Shown here piece by piece: positions 36,457 through 42,239 of a DNA stretch of 42,239 nt. Position 1 is the stretch's first letter. Each line of letters starts with the position of its first letter. The notes beneath the pieces were generated by a model, which worked only from the letters and a program-made list of their open reading frames with translations, searched no databases and was not told the origin of the DNA. Made by a program: the position numbers and the translations under genes. This DNA is from Crocosphaera sp. (GTDB taxonomy: Bacteria > Cyanobacteriota > Cyanobacteriia > Cyanobacteriales > Microcystaceae), in NCBI RefSeq assembly GCF_030064895.1, contig NZ_JASJEB010000023.1:1-42239 (forward strand). Direction: 5' to 3'.

Positions 36457-36486
36457 GTTCGGCTACAGATTCCTATAGGGAGGGGT

Positions 36487-36516
36487 CATTTCATTTATCA
36501 TTTATCATTTATCATT
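36487..36516. repeat. Heptanucleotide tandem repeat (TTTATCA)
   Basis: Three perfect TTTATCA units with a degenerate flanking copy, after the sensor gene. Confidence 0.75.
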
Positions 36517-36586
36517 CGTTTGGAAGTAGGCTTGAAACCTCTCCCAAACTTCTTTCTCCCTAAAGGGGGAGGCTTGAAACCAAAAT

Positions 36587-36607
36587 GAAAGATGAAAGAT
36601 GAAAGAT
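36587..36607. repeat. Heptanucleotide tandem repeat (GAAAGAT)3
   Basis: Three perfect GAAAGAT units directly before the longer TTCAATG array. Confidence 0.75.
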
Positions 36608-36608
36608 G

Positions 36609-36713
36609 TTTAATGTTCAATGTTCAATGTTCAATGTTCAATGTTCAATGTTCAATGTTCAATGTTCAATGTTTAATGTTCAATGTTCAATGTTCAATGT
36701 TCAATGTTCAATG
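36609..36713. repeat. Heptanucleotide tandem repeat (TTCAATG)15
   Basis: Fifteen 7-nt units, nearly all TTCAATG with two TTTAATG variants, in the gap between the sensor gene and the sigma-like gene, about 30 nt upstream of the shared element. It is the longest of several heptamer arrays in this window. Confidence 0.92.
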
Positions 36714-36745
36714 TCTGGTCAACAACCCTTGACCCCTACAATCTT

Positions 36746-36774
36746 TGTAAAGTTTTGTTAGTATTTTCGGATTT
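36746..36774 (+). promoter_or_regulatory. Shared upstream element, copy B (before the sigma-like gene)
   Basis: TGTAAAGTTTTGTTA followed by GTATTTTCGGATTT; three mismatches against copy A at 34210. It begins 119 nt before ATG 36865. It could be a recognition site for the sigma-like protein encoded just downstream, or a common promoter. Confidence 0.55.
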
Positions 36775-36864
36775 GGAGTGCTTTAGTCTAGATAAAAGAG
36801 TAGGGACAACCTGAAAGGTAACTGTTAAACTGCCTTAAGCTAGGATTAATTGTGGAAATTAATT

Positions 36865-37509
36865 ATGTGCGAAGTCGATGAACAATTAAAGCAACTGCTT
36901 GAAAAAGCTATGGGAGAAAATCCTAATAGCCAAACCTACAAACTCCTATTTCAGCAAATTATGTTTCAGATGCAACAGTCAGGCAAAATATTGCAACGTA
37001 GTCATAATGTAGACATTGATTCTTATCAGAATGCTATCCTGAAAAATTGGGAATGGTTACGGAAGAAATTGCCAGATTATGATCCAGACATAGGTAGGAT
37101 TTATTCATGGTTCAACAAGACATTATACTACCGAATTAAGGATGAACAAAGCATACTATTCAATCAACAAAATAGTGAAGCTTATCCTCTTTTTGATTAC
37201 CAAAATGGACAATGGACTAATCCTCTTGATTTAATTCCTGCACCTCCTAAAAACTATGATTTATTGCAAGAAATTGAAGTATTTTTAGAGAAAAATAGAA
37301 GTAAACTAGAGTCTAATTATCCTCAAAATTGTCCTCAAGGTAACTGCTATTATTTACTTAACAATCGTCTTCCCATGGGAGAAATTAAACCTTGGAATCT
37401 CTTGGCAGAAGAGTTAGAGAGTAATCCAAAAACCTTGAACAGTCACTATCAAAAGAAATGTCTAGAATTCTTAAGAAACTGGCTAGAAAAGCAAGGATAT
37501 AAACTTTAA
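36865..37509 (+). CDS. Sigma-70-like protein of the CHAT/DUF1822 type
   Basis: This 214-residue protein resembles the divergent sigma-70-like proteins that in cyanobacteria often precede DUF1822 and CHAT genes. A region-2-like segment (about 45-105) contains SGKILQRSHNVDIDSYQNAI and LPDYDPDIGRIYSWFNKTLYYRIKDEQ, with the fold's aromatic-basic face. A region-4-like helix-turn-helix lies near the C-terminus (WNLLAEELESNPKTLNSHYQKKCLEFLRNWL). Regions 1 and 3 are absent. It could be a specialised sigma or a DNA-binding regulator that uses the fold. ATG 36865 is preferred over TTG 36850. DUF1822 follows after 41 nt. Confidence 0.75.
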   Translation: MCEVDEQLKQLLEKAMGENPNSQTYKLLFQQIMFQMQQSGKILQRSHNVDIDSYQNAILKNWEWLRKKLPDYDPDIGRIYSWFNKTLYYRIKDEQSILFNQQNSEAYPLFDYQNGQWTNPLDLIPAPPKNYDLLQEIEVFLEKNRSKLESNYPQNCPQGNCYYLLNNRLPMGEIKPWNLLAEELESNPKTLNSHYQKKCLEFLRNWLEKQGYKL

Positions 37510-37550
37510 ATGAATACCCTAGAGCACTGCATTTTTCAACAATAAAGGCC

Positions 37551-38651
37551 ATGAATAATTCTCAAACAAATTTCTTACAATCTATTACCATTCCCTTAAC
37601 CAAAAGCGATCATAATATTGCTTTAAAACTGGCAACACCACAAATTAGTAAAAGTAAACAACAACAGGTTTATGTTAATGTTCTTTCTGCTTTAGTTGTT
37701 AAACACTATTTAGATATTTTTGACATCGAAACAGATTTTGATAATAGTTACGTTTCTCAAGCTTTTTATCATCTAACTTGTGATGTTGCTGATTTAAAAA
37801 TCATCGATAATCATTTAGGAAAACAAGGACATTTAGAATGTCGTCCTTTAATGAAAGGTGATAGTGATATTTATATTCCCTTGGATGTCTGGGATGATCG
37901 CATTGCCTATGTTTTTGTTCAATTGGATGATTATTATAGAAACGGATTAATTATAGGATTTTTGCCTACTATTGATCAAGAAATTATTCCGCTTAATAAA
38001 CTAAAACCTCTTACTGATTTTCTCGAATTTATCTATATCAAATCTGTCAATTTAAGAGAATGGCTGAATCATCAATTTAGTGATTCTTGGCTCTCCTTAG
38101 AAGAGATGATAAAATCTTCTCAAATTGAACCTCAAATGACCTTTCAATTATTTCCTGCTTTTCGTTCTTTGCCTATAAATGGACTTCAGCAACAATTGAG
38201 AAAATTAAGTGATAGTATTAACTTAGAAAAACCTATTAATGATATTGTTAATATTATTAAAACTACGGAAAATGAAAAGAAATTTTGGGAAGCAGTAGAA
38301 CTTTTAAGACTGTTGGAACCATCTCATCCAGCTATGGGAATTAGCAGAATTAAAGAACTTGAAACCTATTTAGCAAGTCCCTTAATTATGATGATACATA
38401 TTGTTGAGAAAACAGAGGAAACAATGGCTATTGCTTTACAAGTTAATTCCTTAAGTCTTGATAATAAATTGCCCCCTAACCTAACCCTAAGTCTTTTTGA
38501 AGGCACTGATAAACTACTAAAAGAGATTGTTACCAATTCCGATCCCTTGGATATGAATATTAAGTTAAAATTTAGTGCAGTGTTAGGTGAGCAATTTACA
38601 GTTAAACTAACATTAGGGGATAAAGTTTTCAGTGAACACTTTATTGTATAA
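37551..38651 (+). CDS. DUF1822-family protein
   Basis: This 366-residue soluble protein belongs to a cyanobacteria-specific family (DUF1822) without known activity. The family core is visible: ALVVKHYLDIFDIETDFDNSY, then CDVADLKIIDNHLGKQGHLECRPL, PLDVWDDRIAYVFVQLDDYY and IGFLP. The second half is a helical linker followed by an Ig-like beta domain (about 275-366). Members usually sit between a sigma-like gene and a CHAT gene, as here, so it is probably an adaptor or sensor of that module. It is 13 nt upstream of the CHAT N-terminal gene and probably in the same transcript. Confidence 0.85.
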   Translation: MNNSQTNFLQSITIPLTKSDHNIALKLATPQISKSKQQQVYVNVLSALVVKHYLDIFDIETDFDNSYVSQAFYHLTCDVADLKIIDNHLGKQGHLECRPLMKGDSDIYIPLDVWDDRIAYVFVQLDDYYRNGLIIGFLPTIDQEIIPLNKLKPLTDFLEFIYIKSVNLREWLNHQFSDSWLSLEEMIKSSQIEPQMTFQLFPAFRSLPINGLQQQLRKLSDSINLEKPINDIVNIIKTTENEKKFWEAVELLRLLEPSHPAMGISRIKELETYLASPLIMMIHIVEKTEETMAIALQVNSLSLDNKLPPNLTLSLFEGTDKLLKEIVTNSDPLDMNIKLKFSAVLGEQFTVKLTLGDKVFSEHFIV

Positions 38652-38664
38652 ATAGGATCTGCTT

Positions 38665-39156
38665 ATGGATAAAAAGATTATTCTGCAAATTATTGGAGGT
38701 AGTTTTCAAGAAGGATTTTCCGTCATTGTACAAATTAGTAAAAGAGGACAATCTCTACAATCTAATTATCAGGGTAAACTACCTGGAAACATGGAGATTA
38801 TGTCCGCTTATCAACAGTGGCAAAATGATTATTATTTGAGTCCGATGATTCGTTCTGCCGGTATCAGAAATCCTCGTATTAAACTATCCAATGAATTAAC
38901 GGAGGTAGTGTCTGAAAATGATTATATAAATAGTCAAGAAAACTTACAAACAATGATGAAAAACTGGTTAGATTCCAGAGATTTTAGAGAGATTAAAGAA
39001 CATATTTGTGACGAGGTTAATAAAGATGAATCAGCACAACTAATTATTACTACAAATAATGTAGATTTACAACGTCTCCCTTGGCAAACTTGGAACTTAT
39101 TTAAACGTCGTACTCTGATAGAAGTTAGTTTTAGTTCAGCTAATTTCTATCATTAA
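38665..39156 (+). CDS. Stand-alone N-terminal half of a CHAT protein
   Basis: This 163-residue protein matches the N-terminal domain normally fused in front of the CHAT protease domain in this cyanobacterial family. It has the opening KKIILQIIGGSFQEGFSVIVQI, the PGNMEIMSAYQQWQNDYY segment and the closing QRLPWQTWNLFKRRTLIEVSFS, which in one-piece homologues leads straight into the protease core. Here a stop (39154-39156) ends it, and the protease gene starts in another frame 11-23 nt later. Frame and codon use look intact on both sides. It is either a natural split or a gene broken by an indel. It probably binds the CHAT part. Confidence 0.7.
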   Translation: MDKKIILQIIGGSFQEGFSVIVQISKRGQSLQSNYQGKLPGNMEIMSAYQQWQNDYYLSPMIRSAGIRNPRIKLSNELTEVVSENDYINSQENLQTMMKNWLDSRDFREIKEHICDEVNKDESAQLIITTNNVDLQRLPWQTWNLFKRRTLIEVSFSSANFYH

Positions 39157-39179
39157 TTTAATTTTAGTTGAAAATAACA

Positions 39180-41222
39180 ATGGCAGTTAAAACAATTAAG
39201 AATCCGAGAATTTTAGTGATTTTTGGAAGCGATCAAAATCTCAATTTACAGAGAGATCAAGAAATTATTGAAACCTTGAAGAAAAAAGGAGCTAAAATAA
39301 CCTGGTTACAGGAATCAGATACAGAAAAAATAACCAAGAGAAAGTTAATTAACCTATTGTCAACTAAACATTGGGATATTTTGTTTTTTGCTGGTCATAG
39401 TTACTCATGTTATGATCAAGATAATCAAGAAAATGGGATAATTTTACTTAGTGAAGATGAAAATATTTCTTTAAGGGAGTTACAAACTTCTCTAAAAAAA
39501 GCAGCAAAAAAAGGACTAAAAATTTGTATTTTTAATTCTTGTGATGGATTATTTTTAGCTCGAAACTGTGCTAATTTTGGCATTCCTAAAATTATTTTTA
39601 TGCGAGAACCTATTCCTGATAAGGTTGCCCATGATTTTTTAGAAGCCTTTCTTTTACAATTTTCTCAAGGAGAATCTTTAGAATTATCTCTTCGTCATAG
39701 CCGAGATATTTTAAGAGACAAATACGAACAAAATCATCAAACTTTACCAGGAATTAGTTGGTTACCAACCCTTTATCAAAACCCTACCAGTCCTTTAATA
39801 ATTTGGAAACAAATTAATATAATTAAGCAAAGGATTATTGCTGCTATAATTACTATATTTTTAATACCTTTACCAATATCTTTCTCCATCTATCTGTTAT
39901 CACTAATAAACGGTTCTTCTGAAAATATTACTGCTTCTACTCTAACAAATACTTTTATTCATACTATTAATCCTCGTTTTAGTGGAGGCGAAAGCAGTTT
40001 ATTGAAATTCAATAAAGATCATAAATTAATCCAAGACGCAAACAAATATTATCAACAAAAAAAATGGAAATTAGCTAAAGATAAGTTTCAAGAAGTTTTA
40101 GAGAAAGATAACAATAATCCTGAAATTATGATTTATAAAAATAATGCTCTAGCTGAACTGAATGAAGAAAATATTAAAATTGCAATTGTTATTCCTGTAA
40201 ATAACCCTGATATTGCTCAAGAAATGTTGCGAGGAGTGGCACAGGCACAAGAAGAGATAAATCAAGAAGGTGCTATTAATAGTAAACTTTTACATATTAC
40301 TATTGTTAATGATGATAATGAGCCACAAATTGCTGAAGAAGTAGCTAAAAAATTAGTTAAAAATCCAGAAATTATCGCAGTGATTGGTCATAACTCATCA
40401 GAAGTATCCTTAAAAGCAGCTAAAATTTATCAAAAAGAAGGCTTAGTTATGATTAATCCAACTAGCTTAGCCTATGGTATAACCGATGTCGGTAATTATA
40501 TCTTTCGTACCTTACCTAAGATTCAAAAGATGGCTGAAAAGTTGGCTGAATATGCAAAAATAAACAATCAAAAAATCGCTATTTGTTATGATTCGCAAGC
40601 CTTCGCCAGTAAATCTTTTAAAGACCAATTTACAGCAGCTTTGGGAGAAGAAAAAGATCGATTAGCTAATAGTATTTGTGATTTGCATTTACCCTTTTTT
40701 AATGCTAGTCAAGAAATAGATGAAGCCGTCAAATATAAAGCTAATACCATGCTGATACTTCCCAACATTCAGCAACTGGAAAAAGCCTATGAACTAGCTA
40801 AAGCCAATCAAGGACGATTAAACTTGTTAGGAGAAATTACTCTGGTTACTGGAACCACCCTTGATCAAGAAAACTCTATGGAAGGACTGACCTTGCTTGT
40901 ACCCTGGAGTCCTAAAAATTCAGAAAATCAGCCCTTTGCCGCCTCTGCTCGACAATTTTGGGGGGGAGATGTGTCTTGGCGTACAGCAACGACCTATGAT
41001 GCTACCTATGTGGTGATTAATGGCTTAAAAGAAGGTCAAACCCGTGAAAGTTTACAAGAGAGGTTAAACAAACCTCAATTTAGCAGTAAAACTATTAATG
41101 GAGAAGTAAAATTTTTGTCCAACGGCGATCGCCAAGGGGAACCCTTTCTGGTTCAAGTTCGACCTTCTAAAAATCACCCCACAGGTTATGATTTCCAAAT
41201 GTTAGATCCGAAAAAAAACTAA
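39180..41222 (+). CDS. CHAT caspase-like protease fused through a membrane span to a periplasmic ligand sensor
   Basis: This 680-residue protein has three parts. Residues about 1-205 are the CHAT (caspase HetF-associated with TPR) domain. The catalytic histidine lies in DILFFAGHS (His73) and the cysteine in CIFNSCDG (Cys121), both present; REPIPDKVAHDFLEAF and LPGISWLPTLYQNP are also family blocks. One membrane span follows (about 218-243, IIAAIITIFLIPLPISFSIYLLSL). Outside lie a TPR-like helical segment (about 284-325) and a Peripla_BP_6 domain (about 333-675). The latter is closely similar to the sensor at 35092 (for example EMLRGVAQAQEEIN and VGNYIFRTLP). Predicted topology puts the protease inside and the sensor outside, so ligand binding could control proteolysis. 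TTG 39168 is an alternative start. Confidence 0.85.
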   Translation: MAVKTIKNPRILVIFGSDQNLNLQRDQEIIETLKKKGAKITWLQESDTEKITKRKLINLLSTKHWDILFFAGHSYSCYDQDNQENGIILLSEDENISLRELQTSLKKAAKKGLKICIFNSCDGLFLARNCANFGIPKIIFMREPIPDKVAHDFLEAFLLQFSQGESLELSLRHSRDILRDKYEQNHQTLPGISWLPTLYQNPTSPLIIWKQINIIKQRIIAAIITIFLIPLPISFSIYLLSLINGSSENITASTLTNTFIHTINPRFSGGESSLLKFNKDHKLIQDANKYYQQKKWKLAKDKFQEVLEKDNNNPEIMIYKNNALAELNEENIKIAIVIPVNNPDIAQEMLRGVAQAQEEINQEGAINSKLLHITIVNDDNEPQIAEEVAKKLVKNPEIIAVIGHNSSEVSLKAAKIYQKEGLVMINPTSLAYGITDVGNYIFRTLPKIQKMAEKLAEYAKINNQKIAICYDSQAFASKSFKDQFTAALGEEKDRLANSICDLHLPFFNASQEIDEAVKYKANTMLILPNIQQLEKAYELAKANQGRLNLLGEITLVTGTTLDQENSMEGLTLLVPWSPKNSENQPFAASARQFWGGDVSWRTATTYDATYVVINGLKEGQTRESLQERLNKPQFSSKTINGEVKFLSNGDRQGEPFLVQVRPSKNHPTGYDFQMLDPKKN

Positions 41223-41282
41223 GAAGCAGTGACCATCAAGCTAATTCTCCCTAAAATGATTGTTATAGTAACAGAGAAAATC

Positions 41283-41627
41283 ATGTCAAAAAATAACAAT
41301 AGCGGTTTATTTGTAGTCGGGGTAGTTTTGGGCAGTATGGTGGGAACCGTTACCGGACTACTATTAGCCCCCCGTTCCGGAAAAGAAACCCGACGCATTA
41401 TCAAAAAATCTGCCGATGCACTGCCAGAAATGGCCGAAGACTTATCCACCAGTGTGCAACTACAAGCCGATCGCCTCTCAGAGTCCGCACAAAAAAACTG
41501 GGATGGAACTCTAACCCGACTCAAAGAAGCGATCGCAGCCGGCATAGAGGCCAGCCAACTGGAAAACCCTCCTGTGGACTCTCCCCGCGATATCACTCCT
41601 CAAACCAACTCTTCCAACAATAATTAG
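41283..41627 (+). CDS. YtxH-domain small membrane protein
   Basis: This 114-residue protein has the YtxH signature: a short hydrophobic glycine-rich span near the N-terminus (about 9-31, LFVVGVVLGSMVGTVTGLLLAPRSG) ending in the LLAPRSGKETR motif. A helical charged tail follows (about 32-95) and then a low-complexity Ser/Asn end. YtxH/gas-vesicle-like proteins are membrane-associated and often stress-related; the role is unknown. I chose ATG 41283; an in-frame start at 41229 gives an unlikely leader. It follows the CHAT-sensor gene by about 60 nt on the same strand, but its more GC-rich codon use suggests a separate unit. Confidence 0.8.
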   Translation: MSKNNNSGLFVVGVVLGSMVGTVTGLLLAPRSGKETRRIIKKSADALPEMAEDLSTSVQLQADRLSESAQKNWDGTLTRLKEAIAAGIEASQLENPPVDSPRDITPQTNSSNNN

Positions 41628-41638
41628 GGAAAAATTTG

Positions 41639-41687
41639 ACATCCTCACGCGCCCTCCGCTACGCTAAAGGACGATGATTCCTAAATC
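41639..41687 (-). repeat. IS605-type right end of the truncated tnpB
   Basis: On the minus strand, beyond the tnpB stop, a GGAATCATCGTCC arm, a partly paired GGAGGGCGCG arm and a terminal GATGTCAAAT give the same layout as the ends at 130-169 and 841-880 (GAATC, hairpin, TGTCAA). Stem sequence differs from those, so it is another element subtype. Confidence 0.5.
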
Positions 41688-42095
41688 TCACGATCTAGGT
41701 TTCTGCTTCAATGCAGTTGCCTTCCGAGATTTACTCTCTTCAGGTCTTACACTCGCTCCACAGACTGACACCCCAAAGGGGTTCGGCAGTCGCTCATGGG
41801 GGAAACCCCCAAGACCGCGCTGCCTCACCGCAAGCCCTGCGGCCAAAATATTGCCACTGGCGTTAATGTCACGGTCATGGTTAGTCCCACATTTAGGACA
41901 TTCCCATTCCCTAATATCTAACGACAGTTTATCTACAATGTGACCACAATTTCCACAGCGTTTACTACTAGGAAAATAACGGTCAATTTTGACTAATTCC
42001 TTGCCATACCATTCACATTTATACTCTAGTTGGCGGTTAAATTCTCCCCAACTAGCGTCACTAATTGACCTAGCTAACTTATGGTTCTTGACCAT
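41688..42095 (-). pseudogene. tnpB: N-terminally truncated TnpB (IS200/IS605 family)
   Basis: The frame encodes the last 135 residues of a TnpB RNA-guided nuclease. It opens VKNHKLARSISDASWGEF. A Cys4 zinc ribbon follows (CGNCGHI at about 47-53, CPKCG at about 70-74), then DRDINASGNILAAGL with the RuvC-III aspartate. Full proteins are about 400 residues. The RuvC-I aspartate and RuvC-II glutamate are missing, and a stop lies shortly upstream, so it cannot cut DNA. The tail contains QRGLGGFPHERL, shared with the tnpB tail at 2-94 in inverted orientation. It is a decayed insertion. Confidence 0.85.
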
Positions 42096-42239
42096 ATTTC
42101 TAATAGCTAACCTGCATTATTCATGAGAGAATTGAGAACAAGCCTGAAAGCCTTATATAATAAGGAATATGGAGATTTGACCCCAATAACAGTCTGTAAT
42201 TTTTATCTATTACTAACTATTGATTATTTAATGATTAAA
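42096..42239. other. Terminal AT-rich stretch without a gene
   Basis: No tnpB N-terminal sequence continues here and no other frame was recognised. The tnpB truncation point lies close to 42100. Confidence 0.35.

Noticed and set aside
36487-36713. Possible CRISPR array
   Set aside because: Units are 7 nt, head to tail, with no spacers and no cas genes nearby.
41674-41943. 89-residue plus-strand frame
   Set aside because: Antisense shadow of the truncated tnpB; no independent coding signal.

Overview
The window reads as chromosomal DNA of a low-GC cyanobacterium. The evidence is many HIP1-type GCGATCGC octamers, typical cyanobacterial families (DUF3370, DUF1822, GuaB3, Uma2, CHAT), dispersed GTAGGGT/GTAGGTTGGG palindromes and heptanucleotide tandem repeats. 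The gene set and base composition fit the Crocosphaera/Cyanothece group, but that placement is an inference from recall, not from a search.

Layout. Positions 1-900 hold IS200/IS605-type debris: a tnpB tail, two near-identical right-end/omegaRNA-like copies and a frameshifted ribbon-helix-helix gene. Then come argB (-), coaX (+) and a membrane-anchored NACHT NTPase (+), followed by an 0.8 kb AT-rich gap and an unknown multi-pass membrane protein with coding tandem repeats. A coiled-coil protein (-) and clpB (+) follow. Positions 10.5-14.1 kb form a small defence-like patch: a HigB/HigA toxin-antitoxin pair (-), a Uma2 nuclease (+) and a translationally coupled OLD-like ATPase plus TOPRIM/DUF3226 protein (+). 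Positions 14.2-32.8 kb are largely housekeeping or envelope genes: DUF3370 exported protein, GuaB3, TamB, a DMT transporter, a PlsC-like acyltransferase next to a PspA-family protein, a Pro/Gln-rich single-span protein, a second Uma2 gene, a metzincin-like protease, the glycogen branching enzyme glgB and a TPR protein. Decayed gene pieces (sulfatase N-terminus, DUF4351 C-terminus, chimeric transposase) lie between them.

Positions 34.2-41.2 kb carry the most interesting unit. In order, all on +, they are: a PspA/IM30-like coiled-coil protein, a single-span periplasmic-binding-protein sensor, a sigma-70-like protein, a DUF1822 protein, a stand-alone N-terminal half of a CHAT protein, and a caspase-like CHAT domain fused through a membrane span to a second TPR-like/periplasmic-binding sensor. 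The two sensors are paralogous outside the cell membrane, and only one carries the protease. A nearly identical 29-nt element precedes both the first gene and the sigma-like gene. I infer a transmembrane ligand-to-protease signalling or cell-death system with its own sigma-like regulator. A YtxH protein and an N-terminally truncated tnpB, inverted relative to the one at the left end, close the window.

No tRNA, rRNA or CRISPR array was recognised. Assignments rest on reading translated sequence and recalled family motifs; no database search was run.
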